Assembly (NCBI GenBank): GCA_018873245.2
Contig: JAEMBT020000009.1
Location: forward strand, 4,084,242 to 4,148,241
DNA length: 64,000 nucleotides
Reading direction: 5' to 3'
Source of the DNA: Archegozetes longisetosus
Taxonomy: Eukaryota > Arthropoda > Arachnida > Sarcoptiformes > Trhypochthoniidae
Under the pieces are notes generated by a model. The model was not told the DNA's origin. It made no database searches and worked only from the letters and a program-made list of their open reading frames with translations. The position numbers and the translations under genes were made by a program. Each line of letters starts with the position of its first letter. Within the stretch, counting starts at the first letter, position 1. Positions 34,913 to 46,475 of the stretch are shown piece after piece.

Positions 34913-36241
34913 TTATTTCGATATCTCAGTGATTTTCAGAAGAAGCACAGCGGTTAATGAGATTATCTGTAATAAATAAAAAATTCTTTTCATTATTTAA
35001 AATTCTATTTGGATTAAATACTGACTTCATATCCACGAAAATTATTGATAATAAAAAGTTTTCCACAATAAAATCCAACTCTTTTCTGACTAATTCTTTC
35101 GATAAATGACATTAACTATCGTTTATGAATAATAGATTAATTTAAAAATTTGACATTTTTTAAGGTTTTATACCTTTAGTTTTGTAGAGTTAGGAATATG
35201 ATATTTTCCTGGATAAAACACACAATTATTTAATAGTATATATGTTTTATTAGCCTCTAAATTAATTGAAGACGTTGAGTTAATAATTAATATTAGACAT
35301 GATATGAGAATAATTGAACAAATAATAAAAATAAGTTCAATAAATAGAAACGTTTCGATAAATAATGTCATGTATAAAAAAGTGCTCAACATGATAGTAA
35401 ATAAGAACCATACTAAAAATAAAAATGTAGACCAATATTCGTCATTGTATACACTCATTTCCTTATATACAGAGTCGAAAGATTTTAAAATACGAAAAAT
35501 ATGTGGTATTTCCCGTTTTACATTTTTAGAAATTCTTTCGTTCAGTGTTTGTATTCTAATCTTCATGTAATAACTTATAATATAAAGGTAGACGAGTTGA
35601 GAGAATATAATAATATACATGAAATAAGCATTCACACCCCACAAAATACTATAAGGTATCCCTAAAATAATAATTTCATTAATGGAACAGTTATAACAAA
35701 ATAAGATAAACGATAAGAGAGATACTATTACGGGTATTACTATATTAGTTAGAAATTCATTAAAAGTGAATAACATTATAGATAGACCAATCATTTTGTA
35801 AATATATGATTGATTTGTGAGACCAATACTTTGTGGTGAAACTAAACCCGACATCATTTCAAATGGTTTGAGATATGAAGGCTTTTTACCATTTTTATAA
35901 TTATAATAATGAATGATTTGCGATATGATTGGTATTAATAATACTGTGACTACAAAAAGGTTGAGATGAATTCTGATACCAAGCAGTTTGGAGAAATCTC
36001 CCAAATATATGAATATATGTTTGTACTCATCATTTAATGATAATAATATAATACTTCGAATAAAGAGCTGTATATTTATTGTGAAGACAAATAATGGATT
36101 GTGATATCTGTTTCTATGAGCAAACTCATAAGGAAAATGAGATAAACCAATTTGATATAATTTGGATGCAGCACTTTTGATGATTTTATTTTGGGGCAAA
36201 ATACGCTTTGGATCAAAAACTGTTTCTTCGATTGCCATCAC
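34913..36241 (-). CDS. Gustatory-receptor-like 7TM protein C
   Basis: Minus-strand exons 36241-35174, 35115-35026 and 34966-34913 join in phase 0 for 403 residues. It begins MMAIEETVFDPKRILP (start ambiguous by one Met). Shared motifs are SQIIHYYNYKNGKKPSYLKP, SGLVSPQSIGLTNQS and NSTSSINLEANKTYILLN. Exon 2 reads GFYCGKLFIINNFRGYE. Its Cys-Gly is closer to the insect GR pattern than the Cys-Trp of the other three. Exon 3 ends ILSIxx-type hydrophobic: IISLTAVLLLKITEIS. The exon 1 and 2 donors (GTATAA, GTCAGT) are weaker than in the paralogues. It is the most divergent of the four genes, and I see no disabling lesion. Confidence 0.72.
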
Positions 36242-37097
36242 TATATGTTTAACTTATTTTGCATACAATCATAAACTTGCTGATGTAACAACAAAACTAG
36301 AATAAATTTTCAATTTATATTTTACTTTAAGACTTCAAACGTAGGCAACATCTTGATTGATCAATAGGTTCTATAAATTACTTTATATAATGAATACTGC
36401 TATCATTACTTAAAATAAAGTTTAAAAACACTTAAAAATGACCATTAAAAATATTCTAATAACAGGTTTTCATGTCTTTTGATAATTAAATTTTCACCTA
36501 AGCTAGTACATTTTTACTAATTTAAATGAACTACATTTTACTTGATGGAAGATACTTAAAAATAGGGCAAATATTAGAAATAATGTAATAATGTGAACAT
36601 ATGGGGCTCGAACTATGTAGAAAATTCTCGAACTATATACTCAAACTATATATAACGTTAGAATGTTGAATGTAAATAAAGTTTTAAGAAATCGATAGGT
36701 GTTATAAAACTTCTATTAGCATAAACTAGAAATGTAAGTAAACATGCAATATGTAAATTATTGTAGCATTAAAAAAGTTAAATTCGAATATATAGCATAA
36801 GTTTTATAAGTATGATATTATCATTCATTGAAAGAATATGCTGAAAAATATTTATATAAATGAATAATCTCTTGTTTGATAATGATTATTTAAAAGTTGA
36901 AATTTATAATGAGTATTTTTAAACTTCTTTTTATGCATTCTATGAGTATTCCATAAAAACAATAAGTTTAATAACATCTAAGAGTCAATTAAAATGTATC
37001 TGACATTTGATAATCCATTCTCAAACTTATTCTCAGAAATACGAATAATAAATAATTAGAATACTTGAATTCATAAAAAACGATCAGGTACAACAAA
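36242..37097. other. Upstream flank of GR-like gene C with a diverged repeat of its 3' flank
   Basis: The stretch 36870-37060 (ATTTAAAAGTTGAAATTTATAATGAGTATT, later TTTAATAACAT and CTGACATTTGATAATCCATTCTCAAA) aligns by eye with 34567-34760 downstream of gene C. This suggests an older tandem duplication of a GR-like unit whose coding part has been lost here. Confidence 0.4.
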
Positions 37098-37099
37098 TA

Positions 37100-38431
37100 C
37101 AGGGTCTTTTTTCGTGTTAGCCATTGATAAAGTTTAATAACTTTTCAATTATAATTAATAGAGAAATTAAATTTGGCTCAATTATTCTTCATTTTGTGAC
37201 AATTAAGCTCAGTTTATAACAATTGCTAAAAGTGTCCGCCATTCATGGCCAGACATATTCGAACGCGGTTTATCATATTATCAGAAACTTTATGCACAGC
37301 TTCAACACTTATATCTCTGATTTCATTAGTTATGTTGAATTTTAAATCCTCGAGATCTTGAGAATCTGATGAATAAACATGGTTCTTCAGATGGCCCCAA
37401 AGAAAAAAGTCGCGGCTGGTCGAATCGGGTGACCGAGGAGACCACTCAACTTCCGTCCGGAGATATCGGTTACTTTTCGAGATTAATCGGTTAGCAAAAT
37501 AAGAGACCATGTGAGGAGAGGTTTCTTTGGCTGTATGGGCTGTTGCCCGTTCTGCTGTTGATATCCATATCTAATCTCTTCTTCAGTTAATTCGGCAACA
37601 AATTTCTGTAAAATTTTTACGTATTCTTTAAAATTAATGGTCTTTTCGAAAAATATCGGACCCATAATTCTTTTGCGACTTATCGCACACCAAACACTGA
37701 TTTTTTGCGACTGTAGAGGAGATTCAATAAATCGATGCAATTTTTTGTTTCCCATGCCCGAGAGTTTTTATGTATCACGAAAGGTGAAACCAGGTTTCAT
37801 CTGAGAAGAAGGTTATGTCTAAAACTCCTTTTTTGATGAAGTCTAAAAACCATTCATAATATTCTTTTCCCTGTTCGGGATCAAATTCTTTCAATTCTTG
37901 AACAACACCTTTGCGATACGGATACATCTTAATAATTTTTGCCGCTGTATAATAAAAACTTTGAGATATTGACAACCGTGAGGTTCTTCGCTTAATGTTT
38001 ATTTCCGGATCACTTGTGAAACTTTGTTCAATTTCTTTCATTTTCATTTCAGTCAATACACGTTTTTTGCGCACAAGTTGTTTGTCACATACAATGCCCG
38101 TGTTTCTGAATTTCGACACAATATTTTTAATTGTTGCTCTACACGAGGTGTTCCTCTTTCCATATTCTCGCGTATAAGCTTTTAAGCACTCTTTATTTAG
38201 GTTTTTAGATTTCACATTAGTGAAATAATTTTGTATTATGAAAACACGTTGTTTTATTGATAGTGACATTTTATTTCAATTTTTAAACTATGACTTGTGC
38301 GAATTAAATTAAAATAACTAACGTTCATTTGTCATAAAACAAAAAATAATTAAGCCAAATTTAATTTCTCCATTAATTGTAGTTAAAAAGCTATTAAACT
38401 TCTTCAATGGCTAACACGAAAAAAGACCTCG
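37100..38431 (-). mobile_element. Mariner-like element with about 90-bp terminal repeats
   Basis: CAGGGTCTTTTTTCGTGTTAGCCATTGA at the left and the complement of the right end (CGAGGTCTTTTTTCGTGTTAGCCATTGA) are inverted repeats. They continue to AAATTTGGCTTAATTATT, about 90 bp per end. TA flanks each side. The transposase relic is on the minus strand. Confidence 0.8.
37226..38269 (-). pseudogene. Mariner-like transposase, three open segments
   Basis: 38269-37775 starts MSLSIKQRVFIIQNYF and includes ITFFSDETWFHLS with the first catalytic Asp. 37755-37483 continues with ISVWCAISRKRIMGPIFFE and LTEEEIRYGYQQQNGQQP, where the second catalytic Asp region is degraded (the usual QQDGA is lost). 37510-37226 carries EWSPRSPDSTSRDFFLWGHL with the final acidic residue, and ends NGGHF. 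The arrangement suits a mariner-superfamily protein of the GPIFFE/FFLWG type. It is inactive. Confidence 0.75.
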
Positions 38432-38437
38432 TATAAT

Positions 38438-38466
38438 CAATTGAATAATCATTGATTATTCAATTG
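38438..38466. repeat. Perfect 14-bp palindrome with 1-nt spacer
   Basis: CAATTGAATAATCA, then T, then TGATTATTCAATTG. It lies 6 bp outside the mariner-like element and directly before the much larger palindrome. Confidence 0.8.
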
Positions 38467-38468
38467 TT

Positions 38469-38599
38469 TAAATAAGTTTGTCCCCCTCTCCTTATCAACT
38501 TCTCTAAGAATAAGAGTAAAGTCTATATGATAATTTATCATATAGACTTTACTCTTATTCTTAGAGAAGTTGATAAGGAGAGGGGGACAAACTTATTTA
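38469..38599. repeat. Perfect 131-nt palindrome (65-bp arms, 1-nt spacer)
   Basis: The arms 38469-38533 and 38535-38599 are exact inverse complements around a single T at 38534. Arm content includes GTTTGTCCCCCTCTCC and its inverse. Transcription from either side would give a hairpin with a 65-bp perfect stem. It could be a hairpin RNA source, a very recent foldback event or an assembly artefact. It starts about 360 bp upstream of the METTL7-like start codon. Confidence 0.9.
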
Positions 38600-38777
38600 T
38601 TTTCATAATGATAAATAATGTTAAAATATTAAAATTTGTAGGAAAAACATTTATCAGAAGTAAACTATCTTTAGTAGTCACAGTGACCTTATCGCTTTAT
38701 AAATTGATCCTATTTCTTATCAGGCGAAAGTAAAAATTTATTAGATAATTTTCCTAAATATCAAGGCTAGATGGAAC

Positions 38778-38785
38778 TATATAAG
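38778..38785 (+). promoter_or_regulatory. Possible TATA box of the METTL7-like gene
   Basis: TATATAAG lies 44 bp upstream of the ATG at 38829. In AT-rich DNA this is weak evidence. Confidence 0.25.
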
Positions 38786-38828
38786 AGAAAACGTTTAATT
38801 TAGTGTAAAAATTAATTCAACTTATAAG

Positions 38829-41800
38829 ATGGATGTATGGATTTCAGTTTCGTATTATATTTTAGCCATACCTATAAGTGTTTTCTTTCTATTTTTAATT
38901 TCACTTCATGTCAGTGAACCGTTCAATAAATTGTGGTTCTCTTGGGTTTATACGGTCGTTTGCACATCAATGGTCAAACATGGATCAGATTCTATTAGAG
39001 CTAAACTATTTGAAAAACTTTCGCGTATTCAGTCAAGTAGTAGCGAGAAACAATTGGTAATCATTTCAGTTTTATTTAATGTTTAATTACAATAATCACA
39101 TTCTGTCTGATAAGTTTTTAAGTCAGTGATGTCCAGTATCTAGAGAGTCGACTGTTTGACCTACCGACCATTTGACCTACCACCCATTTGACGATATATC
39201 ACTTAGTTCAGTGCCTCGTAATGGATGAACCTGGATTTCTCGAGGCGTAAATCAAATAAGTCTCATTTAAACTAAGAGAGAATAGCGACTTAACCTACTG
39301 TATTGTACTTTAGTTTAAATCAGGTTTGGTGTGGGTTAAATCTTGATAAAGCCAGGTTCATCCATTTTAGAGGGGTTGGATCTGGGTGGCACTTATAGAT
39401 GCTAGCTTCTCGATAGCTGTATGCCTCTATTCTGGAGTTATAGAAACTAACAGTTAAATATCTCGAGAACTACTTCAGATAAGTGATTAAGTGAGGCACC
39501 CCGGATTTACTTAAATGTACATATCCTGATAGGTCTAATGGTTAGTAGGTCAAATGGTCCAGATCCCTTCTTCATCTGATAAAAACTTCTTCACACAAGA
39601 TGACCTTTCAAGAGTGAAACAGATGATAATCTGAGGGTGCAAGGTCTGGCAAATAGAGGTGATGAATCGATTGGAATCCGCAGTCTTCAAATGTAGGGGT
39701 TAGAGTGGCAAGTCAAAAACTGTTAAATGCGAGATAAAAAGATTTACTCCCCCTTTAATTTTTCAATTTTTAATTTTTTTTATGTTTGAAATAACAATTA
39801 TTTGAAATATAAACTAAACTAAAAATTTGATTGAGAACTGCATTTTATAAGAGTCATGCGATGTGAATGAAAACAAGGTATTCTTTGTATCTAAAGACTT
39901 CGACATATTTTGATACAAGAGACGTTTTAATAACAAAATTGCATTATTGCAAAACTATGCGATACTGGATAGCGCTTTATGTGGTTAAGAATATTCGTGT
40001 AAACCTAAATAGGGTGAACAATCGTCCAGATTTGAGCTGCATAAATATACACTTCCTTCACAAGTGCTATATATGATTAGAAATCAAGTGTTATTGATCC
40101 TAATCTAACATATTTTAATCTAATAGAATTGCTCGACTTAAATTTCTTGTTCAGAACTTTACAATTTTGTTAAAAATAACTCAAGCTATTCACTACTGTA
40201 AAATCACATGAGAAGTATAATTTCATATTTGAATATTTTCAGCCTTTTACATTTATTGAGTAGTGTATATAAATTTTAAAATTTTAAGAAAATCTTAAAG
40301 GGAAGACCGTTCAATACTTTCTGTCCAGATTTGGGCTATATAAGACTTGTTCATCCTAAATCTAAAGAGAAATGAGTCGAAGCTTGAGTGACAAAAAAGC
40401 ATATTCGGAATTCAGGTTGAATAATACATCAGATTGAAACACTGCACATGGTTCTTAATTATAGACAACACAGTTATCTCTAATATAAAATTATGAGTGT
40501 GAAAATTGAAAAGTTTGTATTGAAAGGATTAGTAAATATATTCCCTATATTATTAGAATTAATTTTATTTAATCGTACAACTGTGAAATTAAGATTAATA
40601 ATGTGAGTAATGTTTCGATCTGATGTAATAAGTTATTAAACCCGAATTCCGAGTATACATTTCTTGTCACTAACTTCGATTCATTACTCTTAAGGTTGTA
40701 CAACATTCCTAACCATATAGAACCGCTTTGCAACCTAATCTATTCTACCTTAGTTTATATCAGTCTTGTTTGGATTACGACTCGAGAAATCCAGGTTTAT
40801 CCATTGCGAAGTACTAAACCAAACAAAGATGGATATCTCGAGAACTACGTGTGATAATTGATCAAGTGATATATTAAAATGCTCAGCTCGATACTCTGAG
40901 TCCAACGATATGCCACTTGGCGGGGTTAGTCACCCCTGTCGGGAGTTGGCAAGAAGTGTTCAGGTTCCGGTCAGAAGTGGTAAAATGTGGTATCAAAATT
41001 TTCAGCTCGACGGGCTGAATCTAATGATGTATCACACTTGCGGATAGGGGTTGGAAACTCCCTTAGACCTACTAGCCCAGATTGACCCCTATTCAGTTTT
41101 ACATAGATTAAAAATTTTCGTAAGTTAATAGACTGTACTCTTGTGAAGGTCAGCCGATTTGGATAGCCATTATGAACACATTATATCGTGATAATTTCGT
41201 AGCAAAGATATTTTTAGAATCGGTCACTTTGTAGTCCGGTACTTCACTTGTAAGATCGACTATTATCTATTAAGTTAAGATGAAACTTTATTTTAGTGAA
41301 TAATGGCATTCTCTATTAGTCCTCTTTTTATACTTTTCAGACTAATTAACCCTTAAACGGTAAGACGATTTTGATTAACGATTTCAGTAAGATAGGGTCT
41401 TTTGACCCATCGATTGATTTGGAAAAGTATGTTATCGTAAGGGTTAGGGTATATAACAGCGTGTTTTGTACTTTGTTAGTGTCGTCATCGTTGACGTAAT
41501 CAGTTTAAGGTTTGATTGAAAACTGTTTTCTTATACAAATTTATCGCCTAAAATCAAATAGAATTAACTTTATAAACGATTCAATTTAAATATAAAATTT
41601 GTAAATAATTAATTTATTGCTTAACGCGATCTAAATATACTCATTTGAAAATACTATCAGTTTTATTAACATTGGAAATTGCATTAAATAATTATAACAG
41701 CTTGTATAGACATTTTGAACATTTTGACCCATGAAATACTGTTCTAGGGTTAATAAAAGGATGTTCTGAATATTTTCGAGTTATAATTTTAAAATATTAT

Positions 41801-43096
41801 TCCCAAAAGGGATGTTTAAGCATTCCACTATTAGATTCTCAAAATAATTCATTTTCTTTTGTAGTTAATTCAGACTAAGAATTTGCTTTTACAATTAAAA
41901 TGGATTAAATATAATCTTTTATAACCATAACAGATTAAGAGTTTTACTCTCATAGTTATAACAAATAAAAAGTTTACAAAACAAGTTAAAATACTTTGTT
42001 TCAATATAACAATATAAGTCATTATGTTATTCATAGATATCAAGTGTTAATGAAAAAACATTAGTTCCACAAACCAAATCGTACTCTTTTCAGTTTGGCT
42101 CGTCTTAGCTAAAAATCTCAAACCAATACCTTCTCATTCTCATCTGAATAAACCTTAGTTGGACTGAGATTTTCTTGATATAAGTTTATTATTGAAAGCA
42201 ATAAAACCTGATTTCTTATATCTATTTAATCATAGGTTATCCTAGAGATAGGTCCGGCACGTGGCAATAACTTTGAGTTTTATCCACCAAATTGTAATTT
42301 AATAGCTCTGGACCATAACAGCTATTTTGAGAAATACTTTCTCGAGAACAAATCTAAATTTCCGCACATTATTTGTGAGAATTTTATCGAAGGAACGGCT
42401 GAAAATATGAGACAAATAGATGACAATTCAGTGGATGTCGTGGTCGCTACTTATGTATTGTGTAGTGTTAAAGATCGCTGCAAAGCATTGAAAGAAATCA
42501 AACGAGTCCTCAAAGAGGTATTCATCAATCTTTCGAAAATTTTATTTAAAGGAATGATATGTATTATGAAGTAATAAAAGTAGATTCAAAAGTGTTTTTA
42601 TGACCTTAAGAACAGTGAAAGAAATGTTCGAATTCACAATTCACTTTTCAGAAAAGTGTGTGGATTAAAGATAGTTTAGGTTAAGTTAGATTAGTTAAAC
42701 TGGTTCGAATCAATTATGACTATATTTTACTATAAAGTCTTCCTTCTGTATTTGGGCTTAAACTCTTCCATCAAGCCATAAATTATAAATGGTTTTTTAT
42801 AGGGTGGTACTTATTTCTTTATTGAACATGTGGGATATCCACTTACGAGCGTTAAACACGTATTAGTGTTTGCCTTTCAATTACTAGTACAGCCGCTTTG
42901 GTACATGCTTGGCGGTGGCTGTCATTGTTACCGACACTCGTGGTCTCACATCGAAAGGGCCGGCTTTCAATCGCTTAATCTGAACTATGAATATCCAAAA
43001 GAAATGATTCTCGTTACACGGGGAACTATTTGGGGAACTGCTACTACTTATAATTATAATAATAACGATAAGTCAACTTTGAAAAATAGCCAATAA
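38829..43096 (+). CDS. METTL7-like (TMT1-like) membrane-associated methyltransferase
   Basis: Three exons, 38829-39056, 42236-42517 and 42803-43096, all phase 0, give 267 residues, close to METTL7A/B. Residues 5-25 form a hydrophobic N-terminal membrane anchor. The Rossmann methyltransferase domain follows: motif I LEIGPARGNNFEFYPP, then IALDHNSYFEKYF, ENFIEGTAENM, SVDVVVATYVLCSVKD, KRVLKE, GGTYFFIEHV and GCHCYRHSW. These follow METTL7 in order and spacing. That family comprises lipid-droplet and ER-bound S-adenosylmethionine-dependent methyltransferases, with thiol methylation shown for mammalian members. Motif I reads GPARG rather than the usual GCGTG; the two outer glycines are kept. Intron 1 is 3.2 kb and filled with repeats. 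The Merlin-B element begins 230 bp after the stop. Confidence 0.88.
39141..39567. repeat. Longer copy of the GTTTGACCTACC element
   Basis: It opens GAGTCGACTGTTTGACCTACCGACCATTTGACCTACC, as at 3018, and closes GTAGGTCAAATGGTCCAGATCC, as at 3128. The interior is unrelated to the short copy and contains its own inverted words (GGATGAACCTGG and CCAGGTTCATCC). Confidence 0.45.
41350..41749. mobile_element. piggyBac-type MITE (400 bp) in TTAA sites
   Basis: TTAA at 41346-41349 and 41750-41753 flanks the ends CCCTTAAACGG and CTAGGG. Inside lie GGGTCTTTTGACCCAT and TTTTGACCCAT words near the two ends, as common in piggyBac-related MITEs. It has no coding capacity. Confidence 0.6.
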
Positions 43097-43325
43097 TTAT
43101 AGAATGAAAATTAAATGCTTTTAAAGTTTGAATAGTCTTCAAAAGTCATATTCACTTTTTACTAATTACCGTAAACAAATATGCACAACAAACCGCACTG
43201 ACAGTAGGATTCCAGTAATTGTGGCGAAAACCGGAAAATTATGGTCAAAGAAACTAAACAAAACCCGCAATCTGTGAATATCTATTTCAGTGAATCTACA
43301 ATTTAGCGATGATTAAGGAAAAAGC

Positions 43326-45110
43326 GGTTGGGATTAAGGAAAGGTGCGCTATTACGAGTTAAGCAAAGGTGCGCTATGAAGTTAACGAAAGGTGCGCTAC
43401 CGAAGTAAAGGAAAGGTGCGCACCGATTATCGATAGTCCCGTCCTATGACAAAGTAAGGAAAGGTGCGCTCATAGTTAATGGAGTTCATAGTTTAATAAA
43501 TGTTTCTAATGAACGATGAATAAAACTCTAAATTTTCCTAAATCGTTGATTCATCTCCACGTGGAGAGGCATGTGAGGAGAGTATATTTTTCTCATTTAT
43601 TTGTTTGTTCCCTTCTATTGTGCAACGTCGCAATTCCACCGCCTTTTCACCGCATATTTAAAAACTACTTTACCACTTATTTTACCTCTTATTTTACCCC
43701 TTATTTTACCTTTTTTTTTATCTCTTACCCATTTTTGCCTTTTACCTCTTTTTTTACCTCTTTTTCTACCTCTTTTTACCGCAACTTTTCGAGATGGGCT
43801 CCTTGCAAGACATCACACCACACAACATCGTGGATGTTTTAGGCCCGACTGAGCGCCGGTGCATAGTAAAATGCAGGGCCCTTGTCTAAATTCCAGTCAA
43901 GGACCCTGCATTTTATGCATGCCCCACTTGCAATGGACCTGTGGGGAAGCGCGACAAGCCCTCTGAGAAACTCGGTTATACCCTTCGCTGCAAGGCGAAG
44001 GGTTGTGGCAAAACAGTGTCCCCTCTGACCAACACCATTTTTGAGCGGTCCAAACTGCCCCTTCTTACCATTTTGACGGCCGTTTACTGGTTTGTTAACG
44101 AGGTGACCCGCGCCCAAGCTTCTTCCTTTTTGAAGGTCTCCGAACCTTCTATTACTGCCTTGTGGAAGAAGCTGCGTCGCGCTTGTGGTCAATTAGGTTC
44201 TTGGAGCCAAATTGGTGGTGAGAACCTAATCGTTGAATGTGATGAGACTCACGTTTTTCGGAAATACCATAGAGGGAGGGCTCTTGCGGGGGAGGACAGA
44301 TGGATATTCGGTGCTTTTTCTCGGGAGACACAAGAGTCTTTTTTCATTTCTGTCCCCAACAGGCAGAAAGAGACCATTTGGCCTCTTATGGCAGCTCGAA
44401 TCAGGGAAGGATCAATTGTAATTACGGACTCAGCGGCATTTTACCACGGAGTCCAGGAGGTCGGATTTCAGGCTCATTTGACCATAAACCACTTTGCCAC
44501 GCGAGGGAGCAAATTTGTTGGTCAAGTACTTGTTCCGAGGTTGGGCAGAGTGGTTGAGGTCCACACTAACAATATTGAGGTCCAGTGGAAATTGTTGAAG
44601 GCGCGCATCGATAGTTTTCATAATGATGATATTGTGGAGGGCTATCTTGAAAAAGCCCAGTATTTTGGAAATACATTGGACAAGATGCGTCGCGAGGCTC
44701 GATTTGGCCAATTTCTTAAAGACCTGACGCGCATCTATCCTGGACCTCCAAGAGCCTTGACCTCCGATCCCGACGATACAGTGATTTACTTCTCTGATTC
44801 AGAGTCAGAATAGCCATTCTTTGGCCGGTGCTGGGAGGCCTAGGGAGCGATTCCCTATAGCTAGTCTGGGCCTTTTTACAGACTTCTTACTCTTTTACAT
44901 TTTAAAAAATTTTTGGGGTGCTCGGCAGCTACCTCCTCGCGGTGCACCCTGGAAACCGGATCTTGCGGGCTAAGGGCTGCCGTTTTCTATGAGCTTACTT
45001 TCCTTACTTTGTCATAGGACGGGACTATCGATAATCGTTGCGCACCTTTCATTTACTTCGGTAGCGCACCTTTCGTTAACATCATAGCGCACCTTTGCTT
45101 AATCCCAACC
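43326..45110 (+). mobile_element. Merlin transposon B, near-intact, with repeated subterminal motifs
   Basis: GAAAAAGC occurs at 43318-43325 and 45111-45118, a perfect 8-bp target duplication. The element starts GGTTGGGATTAAG and ends with its inverse. The terminal repeats extend about 130 bp and contain four (left) or three (right) copies of AAAGGTGCGC, spaced about 23 bp apart. The left end has one extra unit. The stretch ATCGATAGTCCCGTCCTATGACAAAG is shared perfectly by both ends. The interior is clearly richer in G and C than the surrounding DNA, which suggests recent arrival. Confidence 0.9.
43794..44813 (+). pseudogene. Merlin transposase B, full length except one stop codon
   Basis: The ATG at 43794 begins a 340-codon frame ending at 44813, interrupted only by TAA at 43887-43889 (codon 32). 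From 43941 there is an open 290-codon frame with its own ATG. A zinc ribbon (CPTC then CKAKGC) lies across the break. The ISXO2/IS1595-type catalytic domain shows ECDETHVF (D150), IVITDSAAFYHG (D212) and NNIEVQWKLLKARI (E262). This triad order is that of Merlin transposases. A protein starting at 43941 would lack the first zinc-binding pair, so activity is doubtful. The C-terminus is acidic (FSDSESE). Confidence 0.85.
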
Positions 45111-45203
45111 GAAAAAGCTTTTATAGATGGAATATCAGAGGCTGAAGCATATTCCCAAGCCGTTACAGAAGCCGTGCATTTTACAGCGACCGCATTACCT
45201 TAA

Positions 45204-46435
45204 TTAAGCACTTTTTGAAATTTTTACAAGAAATTAATTTTGAATCAATATATACTATCGCTTAAATTAATTTCTTGAAAAATTGTCAAAATGAATTTAA
45301 TTAAGATAATATTGTAATAACGTCTTAGTTTCTTAATTAGACCTATATCATAATATTTTTGTAATAACCTATATTTCTAAACTCTAATTTTCATAACTCA
45401 CCTATATGTCAACATTTATTACTGACTTAAAGATTAATTTTTGTTTGTACAAAAGAAATCTTCACATGCTTGTCTCAACTGTGAAAGTTATGAAGACAGC
45501 TGGTAGTAAGCATATTTCATCTCTTAAAACCTACCTAAGTATGTCCTAAATATACAATTTTCCAATCATAACTAAATGTGCTGTTAACCTTGTAAGATTT
45601 AGCCTATCGTAAAATATTTTTCAACTTAACCCGCCTATTGTTCCTATAAAATGTCGTGTTTTTCTTAAATTTTTCGGCTCTTCCAGTGTTAAAATCCAAT
45701 GAAATCATATGTAATTTGTGGTTATGTTAAATAAAGTGCTTATATTTTAAAAATTGATTTCGTACACGCTCCTATCAAAGTTCCAGACTTTACAATATTT
45801 CAGTTACTGTAAATTGCTCGCCTTCTGTGACAGTTTGGGTGGGGATGTGTTTCGGTCTCTAGTAATCTACCAAAAATTGCTTTTCTCTTAATTGCCATTG
45901 TATTATAGATTCGCTGCAATTGATATTCACAGGTTGTATGTCTTGTTTGAGTTGTTTAGCTGTAATTCTCTCGTTTATCGCCATGTTTGCCGCGATTCTA
46001 TTGACAGCCTGGTTTGCTGTACAGAGTATTTGACCACTCCTTATTAAACTACGAGCTGTTCGGAATGTGTTGATCTTTTTACGCTCTTAAAGGCACACAC
46101 ACACACACATGTGTGTGTGTGTGTGTGTGTGTTTGTGTGTGTTCGAGTTGAAAGAATTGGAATCGGGGGCCTCAATGTGAGATCCCAATCCGTTACCACT
46201 TATAATTCTATCAAAGAGTCTGGTAGGACTCGATAGTATGTGCTTTGTTAGAAAGTTAAGCTTACTTTTTATATATAACTTTGTTTTATTAATATAGAGA
46301 TATTAAACAATACAATTACAGTTTCTTCATCATTGCTTTTCTTACATGCTATACAGTACAAAGTAAGAAATAATACTTTCTTAATAAGAAATCACTTTCC
46401 TTTTATATTCTTTTTGGTGTCCTAAACTTACTATT
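45204..46435. other. Intergenic, nothing but a microsatellite and a hairpin
   Basis: An imperfect hairpin at about 45200-45305 (TTAATTAAGCACTTTTTGAAATTTTTACAAG and its inverse) follows the tentative exon. The rest is AT-rich with no supported gene. Confidence 0.4.
46093..46142. repeat. (CA)n(TG)n microsatellite
   Basis: About eight CA units are followed by about fifteen TG units with a single TTTG break, so the tract is self-complementary. Confidence 0.9.
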
Positions 46436-46475
46436 GGGTCGGCAAGTAATTTTTGTCGTATTTTTTATATGTAAA

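Larger units (their letters stand above)
39057..42235. other. Intron 1 of the METTL7-like gene
   Basis: The donor G|GTAATC and the acceptor AATCATAG bound a 3179-bp intron. It holds the GTTTGACCTACC repeat element (39141-39567), a diverged related repeat near 40690-41000 (shared CTCGAGAACTAC and CTTTAGTTTAAATCAG/CCTTAGTTTATATCAG-type words), and a piggyBac-type MITE (41350-41749). Confidence 0.7.
43307..45203 (+). pseudogene. Exon-like reading frame split by the Merlin-B insertion (tentative)
   Basis: After a possible acceptor (ACAATTTAG) at 43306 the frame reads MIKEKA up to the Merlin target site. After the element, the same frame resumes at 45119 as FIDGISEAEAYSQAVTEAV and ends HFTATALP at a TAA (45201-45203). 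Excluding one copy of the 8-bp target duplication restores one open frame of 34 codons with a coding-like, Ala/Glu-rich composition unlike the AT-rich surroundings. I do not recognise the family. Neither a start nor upstream exons were identified, so this may be the last exon of an unrecognised gene or a chance frame. Confidence 0.3.

Noticed and set aside
43839..44192. Minus-strand 117-codon frame in Merlin-B
   Set aside because: Antisense shadow of the GC-richer transposase frame, where stops are scarce.
46093..46142. CRISPR-like or functional repeat
   Set aside because: It is a plain CA/TG microsatellite; no direct-repeat array with unique spacers occurs anywhere in the window.
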